DNA of 64,000 nt from Manis javanica (taxonomy: Eukaryota > Chordata > Mammalia > Pholidota > Manidae), in the NCBI RefSeq assembly GCF_040802235.1, contig NC_133157.1:38220501-38284500 (forward strand), read 5' to 3'. The translations under genes and the position numbers were made by a program. The notes beneath the pieces were generated by a model. The model ran no database searches and was not told the DNA's origin. It worked only from the letters and a program-made list of their open reading frames with translations. Position 1 is the stretch's first letter. Every line of letters begins with the position of its first letter. Positions 24,301 through 35,525 of the stretch are shown here, one piece after another.

Positions 24301-25540
24301 GTTCTGGTTACTGATTATCATAGACTTGATTAAAAGTGAAGGTTGATCTTTAAAAATCATAATCATATCTCTTGAGAGTGTAGAATTTTACACATTTTTA
24401 GGAAAATATATTCTGTTTTAGAATCCCATTCTGGAATGTGTGCAACCTCTAGGTATGCTTAAGGAATGGTTGCCTTTATCAACTGCATTGGCCTGTGTTT
24501 CTGTCTAATCTAGCCTGTAACCCACTAATTTCCTTGGAAACATAATGAAATCAAGCAGATTCTTCAGAAACCTAACTCATAAAGAGCAAACACAGACATG
24601 TGGTCTATTATGATGCTTTGCCTCCAGTATTTGTGGATTATTGTGTTAACATTACTGAAAGCAAAGTGACAACACACTTAGTTCTGTAAATAAGTGTATT
24701 TACAAAAATTTTTGAGAAAAATGAGCAAGTTTTATTCCTTATGCAGTAAGCATTTTGACAGGATTCATTAGCTTGTATGTGAATAGATTAACTTAACCAT
24801 ACTAAAACCTTCAAGTCAGAATCCTAACTTACTGGATTCAAAAGACAAAGAAAATGCTAAATCAATATGCTAGAGATTTTGACTTTTAACATGATGTTAC
24901 TTGTGGGAAAGGAACTCATTTTAATAAATCTTTTGCAAAGCATCTGGCATAATACTGCACTATTATGGAATATCTAGGCACTATTGGAATATCTATGTCA
25001 TGAAATCTGGACTATCTTATAATTATATTTGGTTATTAATGGTAAAGAGAGACTTTAAAAGGTTAAATTATGTGACCAGTGTGACAAGGTGAATGATGGA
25101 CACCGAGTCCTGTTTAACACAAAGTATTGAAAATTCCACACTGTCTTTCTATTCTTACTACTCTTCTTGTATCTTTTTCCATAGACAAAGACAAAGAGAA
25201 AATAGGCTAATCCTACACAAATTGATGCATTGCACATATATTCGAATGGGTAATTTTTAATTTTGTTGAGAAAAATAGTTGAATCCTTTTTAATTCTAGT
25301 GACTATAAGTCAAGGATCACAAAAACGAATCAACACAAAAGTAACAATATCTTGAAATCTCAATATCTTGAAACACAATGATTGATATTCTGCTGGTTGA
25401 CCTTTAATACATCTTTATGAATATGAACATATACATAATGTTGCATATACACATGGAATTATATCATACATACATGTTCTATAAAGGCCAACCTTTTAGG
25501 GCTTTTTAAGGGCCTCTATTTTCTTGGTATATCTCATTTC
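24301..25540. other. Unassigned AT-rich non-coding DNA
   Basis: No supported feature. Two short local duplications occur (GGAATATCTA around 24967-24992 and CAATATCTTGAAA around 25345-25375). Confidence 0.4.
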
Positions 25541-25544
25541 TCTC

Positions 25545-26110
25545 TTCCCACTTCCCAGGTGCATAGTATTTCATAAGTTCTTCAATGCCATGTGGTCATA
25601 TACCAACCCATTCTGCTCCCTCTTGTGGCTGTTGGGTAGCTAGTTTATAACTATTATAGTTGTGAAGTGGTTTCTCAAGGTGACTAAGGAGCTAGGGATC
25701 AGGATGGGAATAGTACAGATTAAAATGCCACAAAGCTCTGTGTTCTTACCGACATCAGCCATTTTGGGGAGGTTCAATGGGAGGCTGTTGGTATTAGATA
25801 AAAAAGGATGAATGGATTTGCTCCTTGGATTGTTCCAAGCCTGTGGTTAATTAACAGAGTTTATTAAAAGTCGATTTGATCATTTTGCTGGTATTTTCAT
25901 TATTTTCATAGATGAAAATTTTACACATCCTTGCTCTGCCATCCCAGAAGTGCCTTAGTGTATGTAGACTTTTATGAATTACTGCTTTTATCACTCTGGA
26001 CTGGAATTTTAAGAGCAGGATTGCTGAGTTAAGGGATATACACATATTTAATTGCATTAATTATTGCAGGTTGCTGTCTATAATGGCTTTAAAAATTCAC
26101 ATTTTATTAA
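25545..26110 (-). mobile_element. Possible old L1M fragments, antisense
   Basis: The plus strand has GTGCATAGTATTTCATAAG, and later AGAGCAGGATTGCTGAGTTAAGGGATATACACATATTTAATTGCATTAATTATTGCAGGTTGC. This resembles the complement of an old L1M ORF2 end (the 'colour in ... isolates' segment before the 3' UTR). The middle (25680-25850) is not L1-like. Both pieces are weakly preserved. Confidence 0.35.
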
Positions 26111-27415
26111 AAACCTTTGAGACAAACTTCCCTCTCTTTGTTTCAGTCTGAAGGATTCAAACTCTTATTGAATTTCTTCAATTCAAATCTTTTCAGAATT
26201 TTCTAAGTATTTGTTTCTGATCCTTTCAGAACATTCTCTTTTCTTTCTCTCTTACATGGCTTTGAATCTCAAGTCAACAAATTTCATCACACGCCGCCCG
26301 TTTGTTATCCATCACTGCCCCTAGTCCTCTATGGCCGTAGCTCCTGCCCCCCGCCACTCTCTCCAGTGACCTTCTCTCTGGTCATCCTGCCTTCCTGTCT
26401 CCGGCGCTTCTTCCTGTGTCATCCTACTCTGAGTGCTACCTCCTACCTTTCTAGCTCATGCCTTTCAGTCCCCAGCCCCCAGAAACCCCTTGGATCTCTC
26501 CAGGACTCCAATACATTGGTACTAACACCTTTTTCACTCTCCCTCACAATGGTGATGCCCTCATTTCCTTATATTCTCAGAGTAAATTTAATGAACAACC
26601 ATTAAAATAGTGATGTTATGTTCACTTCACCTCTCTTTTCCCTTGATCCTTTATCATATTTGCTCTTAGGAAAAACTATAACCCTCGTTCAATACAACTA
26701 TCTGTCTAGTACACCTTTATACCCATGTCGCTGAATACAGCTGGAGAAAAATGTACCACCACACTGATGACCCACAAAGTGGATTCATTACTGTCAGATA
26801 TTCATACATTTCCCCTTCTACTTGCCTGGCTGGCTAATTCCCATGTATACCTCTATCCCCTAGGTTACAACGCCTCCTCCGCCATCTTCACTCCAGGTGA
26901 TGGTTAATCTGTGTTTCCACTTCACTGGGAAAAATGTATGAAATCAGAAGAAAAAATACACATATAGGGCTATCAACATCCTACTGCATACTCTTTTTTC
27001 CTGCTTATTAGCAGAGATGTATTGCTGTCTGTATCTAAAGCCAGTCACAACTCTTATGTAGTGGATGTATGCCCTCTTTCCTATTCAAGGACAGTATTCC
27101 AGAAAATCTTTTTTTTTTACATGGTTCCATTGCATTCAAATATGCTGTTAACAATCTTATCTTTCTGAAAAATTAAAGAGTACTTGTCTTGACCCATTTC
27201 AAATGCCTACCAATCCATTTATTTTCTAATCTTTGTAGAAAGTTTCCTATACATATTTTCTCTATTTTTCTTTTATATCTTATTCTCCCACTCCTTCATA
27301 CTATTACTATCAGTACTCAGTCCCCTAAACCCCTCTAAATGTTTCATCCACATGTAATGAACACCATGGTGCAAACCTCAATGTCTATTTTCGGCTTTAA
27401 TCTTCCTTAATCTCT
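26111..27415. other. Unassigned pyrimidine-rich DNA
   Basis: CT-rich segment with a small cluster of CpG dinucleotides at 26290-26410. It might be an extremely decayed LINE, since it lies upstream of L2-like sequence in the same orientation, but no diagnostic phrase is clear. No gene is seen. Confidence 0.35.
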
Positions 27416-27419
27416 TAGA

Positions 27420-27860
27420 AATGTTTGAAAGAGTTCTCACTCAGTCATATATCGTGCAATTTTTTCACGCGAGTTCTCTTACCCAGCACTCTCTTGGTTT
27501 CTCTCCCATCACTGAATACTGCTTCTCTGTCCCAGTGCCTGGTCCTCCACTAAGCTGTGCTCTTTTATTGCTGGGATGCCAGTGGCCTCTTACTCAGTGT
27601 TAGCACTTCCTTTTCCTTCCTACACACACCACATGGGTGATCTTATCCAGTTCAAGGCTTTAAATATCTGTATATCTGCTAAATGTTGATAGTGTCCTAA
27701 TTTGTACCTCCAGCTTGGATTTTCTCCAAAACCCCATATATACCTATATATCTACCTTCCTACTCAACACCTCTACATGAATATCCAATAGACATCTCAA
27801 TTTAGACATATCCATAGAACATAGGAAAATATACATTTTCTTACCTTCCCTGTGTTAGAG
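27420..27860 (+). mobile_element. LINE L2 ORF2 reverse-transcriptase fragment
   Basis: Between 27640 and 27820 the sequence follows the L2 ORF2 reverse-transcriptase region in sense. GGTGATCTTATCCAG is followed by GGCTTTAAATATCTGTATATCTGCT (the decayed YADD catalytic-motif region), TTTGTACCTCCAGC, CTACTCAACACCTCTAC and CCAATAGACATCTC. Stops and small insertions break every frame. The upstream limit (27420) is approximate. L2 is a CR1-clade LINE extinct in placentals. Confidence 0.7.
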
Positions 27861-28490
27861 TAACTATGCTTCGGGTAGGCATGGTGATGTGGTGGGAAAC
27901 AGCTCAATCCAAACTAACCCAGTTGGGCAAGAATTAAACAATAACATTAGTTTCTTATAAAAGGAAGAATGAGTCACCTATATACTCATCTCTTATCCCT
28001 TGTACCGAAGTATAACATTCTTAGAACAAATTGGCTATTGATGAAAGCTATGTAATAACAACTTGGAGACGAGAATTTAATTGCACAAAAATACTTATTT
28101 CTCCAGAGTCAGGGGATGGTTTATGTCTCAAGGACTACTAGCAGCAGAATGTGCTAGTGGTCCCACCTAGTGGCCAGGATTTAGTCACCATGTCTTGTAT
28201 ACTACACACCTTTTGTGCCTCATCCTAACTAGCCCCCTAATCATGTTACTCATTTCTCAAAACTCTTGTCATCAAAAATAGTTTCTGATTTTCAAGGAAC
28301 TGTCCCCCTTCAGGTTATTGTATCCAATTGACCTATTTATTACTTGCATTGGTAGTGGTAGACAATTTATTGCCTAAAAAGCTCTCTGTTATGGTTCAAA
28401 ATTTACTTATATAGTCAAAGATTTGTATTAAGTTCTCATTTCTAGGAATGGAGAGAAATTCTAGTGTGAGAGAAAGAAAGAAAAAACTAT
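27861..28490. other. Unassigned non-coding DNA
   Basis: No supported feature. Confidence 0.4.
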
Positions 28491-28495
28491 AGGCA

Positions 28496-28906
28496 CTATA
28501 TTGTGTAGCAGATCTCTAGAACTTATTCATTCTGAGTACTTTAAACTTTTTTCTTGAACAACAGCTCTGTATTTTCCCCTCCCCCAGGGCCCCTGGAAAC
28601 TGTAATCCTACTCTCTGCCTTTATGACCTGAGCAATTTTAGATAAATAATACAATAAATGAAAACAGGTAGTATTTGTCCTTCTGTGACTGGCTTATTTC
28701 ACATAGCGTAATGTCCAGTTCCATTCATGTTTTGCAAATGACATGATTTTCTTCTTTTTAAAGGCTTAATAATACTCCATTGTATATATACTCCATTATG
28801 TATATAGCATATTTCTTTATCCATTCATCCACTTGATGGATATGAGATTATTTCCACATCTTGGCTCTTGTAAAAAATGCTGCAGTGAATATGGGAATGC
28901 AGATAT
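28496..28906 (-). mobile_element. LINE-1 3' segment of a 5'-inverted element
   Basis: Antisense L1: GTAGCAGATCTCTAGAACTT, GTAGTATTTGTCCTTCTGTGACTGGC, AATACTCCATTGTATATATAC, CACTTGATGGATATGAG and GCTGCAGTGAATATGGGAATGCAGATAT. This is the end of ORF2 plus part of the 3' UTR. It stops at 28906 exactly where the opposite-strand segment begins. The extreme 3' end and poly-A are missing. Confidence 0.9.
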
Positions 28907-29512
28907 TGGCCTTGGTGATGATTCATTGGATATGACAGCAAAATACAGAAGAAAAAAGCAAAATTAGACAAATAGGACTATATCAAACTAAAAAGCTTCT
29001 GTACAGCAAAGGACACACAAAAAATTAAGAAGCAACCTACAGAATAGGAGAAAATATTTGCAAGCCTTATATCTCATAAGGGCTTGATATACAAAATATA
29101 TAGGGAACTTCTACAACTCAATAGCAAAAACAAAATAAGCTGCTTAAAAAATGGATGAAGTACTTGAACATACATTTCTGTAAAGAAGACATACAAATGG
29201 CCAACAGATATGTGAAAAGGTGTTCATCACTAATTATCAGGGAAATGCCAGTCAAATCCACAATGAGATACCTCCTCATACCTATTAGGATAGCTATTAT
29301 CAAAAACAAAAATAACAGAAGCTAAGTGTTGGTGAATATTGAGAGATTGGAACTCTTGTGCACTATTGGTAGGAGTGTAAAAAGTTGACCTTGCTATGGA
29401 AAGTGGTATGGAGTTTCCTCACAAAATTAAAAATAGCGCTACCATATGTATAATCCAACAATCCCACTTCTGGGTATATATCCTAAAGAGTTAAAGTCAA
29501 GATGTCACAGAG
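28907..29512 (+). mobile_element. LINE-1 inverted 5' segment
   Basis: Sense L1 ORF2 sequence: TTGGATATGACAGCAAAA, TATATCAAACTAAAAAGCTTCTG, GAGAAAATATTTGCAAGCC, GAAGACATACAAATGGCCAACAG, ACAATGAGATACCTCC and CCCACTTCTGGGTATATATCC, ending GATGTCACAGAG. In an undisturbed L1 the next bases would be ATATCTGCATTCCC, which is precisely where the adjacent antisense segment starts. The two pieces are therefore one element with its 5' part flipped. No frame is intact. Confidence 0.9.
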
Positions 29513-29514
29513 AA

Positions 29515-32375
29515 ATAAATTTAGTTCCCTAAAGAGAACAATTTTAATTCCCTGAGTTATTAGGTTACTAGGCTGAAAAAATACTCTTTAGAGAAAAGTC
29601 ATTGGAGCTGATCTTTGAACATACTTTCTAAGAATCGGTTTGTAGCTAAGTGGATCATTCATCATAAGTAATATTGGTGACAAAGAATGAAAAGATTGCT
29701 TTAGCAATTTCTGTAGATACTTGGAATGTACATATTCTTAAAGGTCTCTAGATTTAGATTTAGGGTTTTTTTATGTCATTATGCTTTGGTTTTACTTTTA
29801 CTTTTCTTGATACATTTGTTTTTAATATGTCAATTGGTAGAGAAGAGGTAGGACTATATTTGAAATAGAAATATATGAATAGCTATAAACATAATTATAC
29901 AGTTAGATGGATATTCAACAAAGTTAACAAAGGTTATCCCCAGATATTAAAATTGTAAACTATAAACTATTTTTCATTTCTTTGTACTTTCCTGTGTCAT
30001 TCTAGTTTCTACAGTTGGCGTGTATGGTTTGTGTAAACACACAAAGCATGAAAAGTTATTTATTTATACTAATGAGACATTTACGTAGTCACTAGGGAAA
30101 AAACATTAACTGAAAGTCTTAATCCCATTCTTAGAAAATTCTCCTCATAGAGTAACATTCCATAACTTTGACTATAAAGAGAAAGGCAATTGCAAGCTTA
30201 ATTTCATCTATTTAGATTGATGGGGTTAATAGACTGATGAAGTTGGGGAATGTAGTATGTATAGTATATTGTAATACAGTTTATATATATATATACTATG
30301 ATATATGTAGTACATATCTATATTTCAGCAGAGTGTTTCTCATGATATTCCTAAAGACTTGACAGGGAAGCGTTAGCAGGATTTCAATGTGGTTAGATGG
30401 AGTCATAGTTTTAAGTGACCATCTGAAAGTGAATAGATTAATGTCTGATGTCAACCCATAGGAAGCTATGTGGTAGATTTCTGAATCTGATCACATTTTA
30501 CTTAACAATTTTGTTCATGAAAACAGATGACATGCTTATTGTAATTTAAATAATAATGTACCCAAGCTAGTTGACATCAAACTAAAGCATCTTGTTCAGA
30601 AAGAGACATAATTAGAAAAGGTATTATGTGGAATTTAGACAGAGCAACAAGTTGAAAAAGATTGTATTTCTCTGAACATAGAGATGGGTGCTAAAAGTTA
30701 GCTAGGAAATGGGCTTCAAGCCTAGGATTGCTAATTGATTATAAATATACTGGGAGGTGACATCAGAAAGCTTGATTTATAGGGATAAAAATCAACAAAT
30801 TGTATATACAAATGGAAATAAAATATATAAAACCTGGTATGTCTTCAGTGTGAATTTTTCTGAGAATAGTTAAGATGCCATTTCAAGCCCACAAGCTTTG
30901 TGTGTGTGTGTTTGCATAGTTTTCAATGTAGTTTACAAGATTCCTTAATTTCAATGTGACTTAACAGTAAATGTGTGGGTTATTTCTGTAAGTGTCCTTC
31001 TTGCCAAGTGCTCATAAATTGTAGGTAGGTTCATTGAAGAGGCTTCTATATAAATTTATGGCATGATCAATTTTCTGGTTAATTGATTTTGTACTTGGTG
31101 ATTCCAAACATGTTCAGCTCCATTAAATGCAATGTCATTCTTCTCCCAGGGGCCAGATGATTGCAGTGTCTGTAAAAAGCTTGTTATAAAAAAAGGAAAG
31201 GTTTCTATCACCCTTTGCTCTACCACCATATACAAATTATAAAAGCAACACATATTCTTAGGAGTAGGAAATGCTACTCAAAGCATGACACAAAGTCTAT
31301 ATGAATCATAAAGGGAGAAATCCCAAACACACTGCACCACACACACATGTGCACACGTACACCTGTATAAACAATGGTGTGGCCTATAAAAGAAAAACTG
31401 GGAAGGTATAGACAAAGTGATTAGCCAGAATAATTATGCAAAGAGAAATTTAGAAATACTTGATTTTTACTTCCTATACTTTTGTTATTTTCAGCATATC
31501 CTTTGCATTATTTTGTAATAAAAATATATTTGAAAACTGAAGTCCCACTACCCTCTCTATTTTTTTTGTCTACTTGCTCTTTTTCCCTTTTAGTAATTTG
31601 TAAACAAGAAAACAAATCTATTTGGAAAAAAGCTTCTGTCTTATCTTTCTGTGTGATTCCTCGGGAAGAGCTGTGAGCACTTTATTGGGCCTCGCTCTCC
31701 TCTCTCTCCTCTCTCTCCTGTTTTCCTAGTACACATTTACTCAGTGCTTGTTATGTTAAAAGTAAAGAAACTATTTACTGGCTTTAGATTAAGACCTTGA
31801 TAGTTGAGCTGACTTTTCAGCAGATCCTCAGGATGGAAACTGGTGAGAAAGAGGGAGAAAATATTCAGAAGAAAGAATAACAAAGACCATGTTTCCCAGA
31901 TGCTCACCCTGGTGGGTGACAGATGTTGGTTCGAGGCCACAGGACTCTGTGTTCAGGGACCAGCTTACTTCAGCAAAAACAATGGTCACATGGATCTGGC
32001 TGATATCTAAATTACAAGATGATTAGGTAGGAGAACATGTGCACAGCTGACGGTCGGGTGTGTCCTGTGGGCAAGGAGATTGCAGCTGTGACTCACTTGG
32101 CAAGCAAACACGTGAATGGGGAGGGGCAGCAGGAGATGGGTTAGAACTATAAATGGTTGGAGATGGATCATGGGTTAGAGGAAATAAATCGTAGCTTGGC
32201 TTAAGGATGGCACACAGGTGTCTATTTTAGGCACATTTGGATACTGGTTGCAGTTCCTGGAGAATTCCTCACATCTGAAGAACAATCAGTTCTATTCTTC
32301 ACTTCTGATGTAATCATGTTTTGCCTGCAATACTTCAAGAGTAATAAGGAAAACTGTCAACACACATAAAAGAGT
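29515..32375. other. Unassigned AT-rich non-coding DNA
   Basis: No gene found. Contains a short TATATA tract (about 30282-30300), a (TG)n tract (30899-30911), and a 9-bp CTCTCTCCT tandem polypyrimidine tract (31691-31720). The 31930-32300 interval is less AT-rich and unassigned. Confidence 0.4.
31691..31720. repeat. CT-rich tandem tract
   Basis: About three copies of a 9-bp unit CTCTCTCCT on the plus strand, forming a pure polypyrimidine run. Confidence 0.85.
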
Positions 32376-32379
32376 AAAA

Positions 32380-32490
32380 GGGCAAGATAGGTGTCCTTTT
32401 GTGTCTGGCTTCTGTCACTCAGCGTGTTTTCAAGGTTCACTTACATGTATGCATACTTATTTTTTCATTCTTGCAATATCTTCCTTGATT
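32380..32490 (-). mobile_element. LINE-1 fragment, antisense
   Basis: Short complement of the L1 ORF2 end: GGTGTCCTTTTGTGTCTGGCTTCTGTCACTCAG, then GTTTTCAAGGTTCACTTACATG. Confidence 0.75.
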
Positions 32491-32494
32491 CAAA

Positions 32495-33490
32495 TAAGGA
32501 ACCACAGTCTGATCTGAGGGGCTGGCCTTCAGTTTAGCTAATGAGACTAAAGTTTATCTCATTACATTGTTCCAACTCACCATTCCAAGAAAGTTAACAA
32601 AAAAGGGCAAAAGTCCTTCCACTTCCTTTTAAAATAAATCATATGCAAAACTAATTTTACTATAATTTTGTTGATAACAGAATTATTTTAAAAATTCAGT
32701 GTATGGGTAGCTTAACAAGAAAAAAACAAATTTATATTAAATTCTTAGACTTTTCTGATGATGCTAACAGTAATAGAAATAGAAAGAGTCTATAGCAAAT
32801 TCAAAATTGTTTTTTGATAAGTTGAGATAGCTGAATTAGGAGACATGAACTGGACATTGTTGTAATAAGTGAAAAACTTTCATATGCAAAAGGGCTTTAT
32901 ATTCAAAGAGCTATTACTATGCTGATGGACAGTGACTGTAATGGGGTATGTGGGGGGGACTTGATAATAGGGGGAGTCTAGTAACCATAATGTTGTTCAA
33001 GTAATTGTACATTAATGATATCAAAAGAAACAAAAAACAAAAGGAAAACTATCCATGAAGTGCTCAGTGCTAAGGAGCAAAAGGTACAGAATAATAACAT
33101 TGGGTATGATACCATACCAATTTTGGAAAAAGGGAATGCTACTTCTATGAACATATCTGATGTGTATGTATATTGTGGGTGTGCATATGGAGAGACTATA
33201 TATAGACGTACATAGGTATTTGTGCATATATACACAAAACCACAAAACTAACAAATTTATTTCCTTTGAGAGAGGAGAAAGTAGTGTTGGGGGCATGAGG
33301 GATGATTTCATGACTTATAGATAATTATGTGATTTTAATTCATCTTTAAAAGATGTCTTCCATTTGTTAAGAGGAAAAGTATATGCAATAAACTTGTGCT
33401 TTCACTTAAGACATTATAACAGAGCATACATTATGATCTTTACTTGAAAATATAATCAGTAGCTGTGTTTCCAGGGAGAAACATTATTAT
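32495..33490. other. Unassigned AT-rich non-coding DNA
   Basis: No supported gene or repeat. Overlapping frames of 60-100 codons on both strands at 32978-33311 have no domain and reflect low stop density by chance. Confidence 0.4.
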
Positions 33491-33499
33491 TAAAAGGAA

Positions 33500-34030
33500 A
33501 TATTAAGTCATATGGGAATACTCATATGCTATAGATGGCAGTGTAAGTATGTATAGATTTCTGGGAAAACAATTTGACATTAGTTATTAAGCATTTAAAG
33601 ATTTTAAAACTATACTGCCTCTTTTTGAGGATAATAAATAGAAAGTATCACAAAGCACATAGTTAATTGGCAGGGATGCTAGGACTCATATTTAGGGTGG
33701 ACTGGATATAGAGCTATAAATATTCCCTGCAGTGTTATTTTTTATAACCAAACACTGTAAGCAATCTAAATTCCCTGCAGTAGGCAGGTAGTTAAATGAA
33801 TTGTAGTTAAATCCCCACAATATCTTTTAAACCAGTATTTATTGACATGAGAACATGTTATGAAATAATTTTGCTTTTTGAACAGACTTGCAAATGATAT
33901 TCACAAAATGTTCTCTCTTTTATAAATATGTAGGAAAGTATGGGAAGAATATATAATAAATGTTATTAGCTTTTATCCCTGGGTGGTAATACTACGTATG
34001 GTTTTTCATTTCATTTGAAAGTGGATCAGT
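33500..34030 (+). mobile_element. Old L1M 3' end (L1ME/MD type)
   Basis: Sense L1 with the older-type 3' region: ATGGCAGTGTAAGTATGTATAG, TTTCTGGGAAAACAATTTGACAT, TGCAGTGTTATTTTTTATAACC, TAAATTCCCTGC, GTTAAATGAATTGTAG, TATTGACATGAGAACATG and CTGGGTGGTAATACTACGTATGG. The frame is destroyed. Confidence 0.7.
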
Positions 34031-34679
34031 AGTCTCTAATTAGAAAAAATGTGATTGTGCTTCCTTTGTAGTCAGCAATAAAATCAGGAAAGAATGCTTT
34101 CTAAAAGGGGGAAATTATAATACATTTCCTATAGGATTTATTTTCAATTCAAAACGATTAATGTTTTTTTAAAGATGTTTATTGGCCTTGAGTTACTTGC
34201 TTTCCATGAACTTATTAAATGATATTTTTCATATTTATCAAGATGAGTACTATGACTGATAATGTTTATGTAGAAAAATAGATTTTCTTTACTATTTAGC
34301 AAGGAGAAGCTATTTCTCATCATACATAGAAGAGAAAGACAGTAAATCTCAAGTATTTTACAAGTATTAGGTCAATGCAGCACATTTTTCTATCAAAGAA
34401 TGCACCAAACTGTGAGGATGTATAATCCCTGCAAATGTTTCCATAGAAAAATGCCAGTAGTTTCTACCCATAAAATGAGAGGGAATGATGCATAGCTGTG
34501 AACGATGAGGGGAGGAAAGCACTGTTAGTGGAATGGCACTTTTAGAATTTCAACTGTATGAAAAAAGAGATGTCAGGATAGATCCTTTTTGTTGATGTTC
34601 AGGAGAATTTATAGTCTTGGATGTCATGTATTGTTATTCTTCTTTTAAACCCATTCATATAATCAGAAATGATTTCATA

Positions 34680-34860
34680 ATACTTAATAACTGCTTTGTG
34701 CCAGGCGCTGTTCTAAACCCTGGGAATATAAATTTAATTGGTTCTAGAGAAACTCTTAGTCGAGGAAACCTTATTGCACTTATGTTCAAACAGGATTTAA
34801 AGCAATTACAGAAAAAACACGAAGCAATTATAATGCTAGTGACTGCCTTTGTTACTAGGA
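34680..34860 (-). repeat. Possible L2 3' end, antisense
   Basis: The phrase ACTGCTTTGTGCCAGGCGCTGTTCTAAACCCTGGGAATAT is the usual complement of an L2 (or MIR) terminus. The rest does not align confidently. Confidence 0.5.
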
Positions 34861-34964
34861 AACAATTAGATTTAAAGCAACATAAATACACCCATATCCT
34901 CAATCGGGTCCTGTTCTTTCTCCTTGCGTCTCATCTGCCACCTCAACATAAGCAGATTTGTTGA

Positions 34965-35390
34965 TACAAAACAGTAAGCAAGGTAAACTTAATTTGGTGG
35001 CTGGTGTGTGAAGCAGGTAATTCCCACTTCATGTATCCAATTATTAATATGTCCATCACTTCAATTACAAATGCTAGAAGAGTGGGCTCCATGGGAGCCT
35101 AGACTTAACAGCATGCCCATCTGGGACCTGCCCCAAGGGAGCATAGTGGAATCCCTTATGTAATAACAATTGTTCTTGTAATATCTGTTGTCAGTTCTTT
35201 TACCAATATACAGAGAAATGAATATATATTATCAATAAATGTATGAAAAGTCTCTCTTGATATTGAATAAAACAAAGTAAGATAATTATCATATTAGTAA
35301 ACATTCAAAACACCGTAATATCCAGGACAGATGAGGGTAGGGAAATTGTTTACTCTCATATATTGTTAGTAGGTCTGCAAATCACTAATT
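34965..35390. other. Unassigned non-coding DNA
   Basis: No supported feature. Confidence 0.4.
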
Positions 35391-35393
35391 TCG

Positions 35394-35525
35394 TTTATTT
35401 ATTTATTTATTTATTTATTTACTTATTATTATTATTTGGTGGAGTGATTTGCCAGTGACTTCGTGTTAAGGTGTAACTTCTACACATCCGACCACTGGGG
35501 TACCTGCCAAGCTCGGCTTTGTTTT
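35394..35525 (-). repeat. Possible SINE with (TTTA)n tail, antisense
   Basis: A (TTTA)n then (ATT)n tract at 35394-35437 precedes about 85 bases of more complex, GC-richer sequence. On the minus strand that sequence contains GGTACCCCAGTGGTCGG, vaguely like a tRNA A-box region of a tRNA-derived SINE (consensus TGGCNNAGTGG). With the A-rich tail at its 3' side, the layout is that of a short SINE. No matching family is recognised and no target duplication is evident. Confidence 0.4.

Noticed and set aside
30282..30300. TATATA runs as promoter elements
   Set aside because: Simple AT repeats are common throughout this window. No initiator, downstream gene or conserved context is present.
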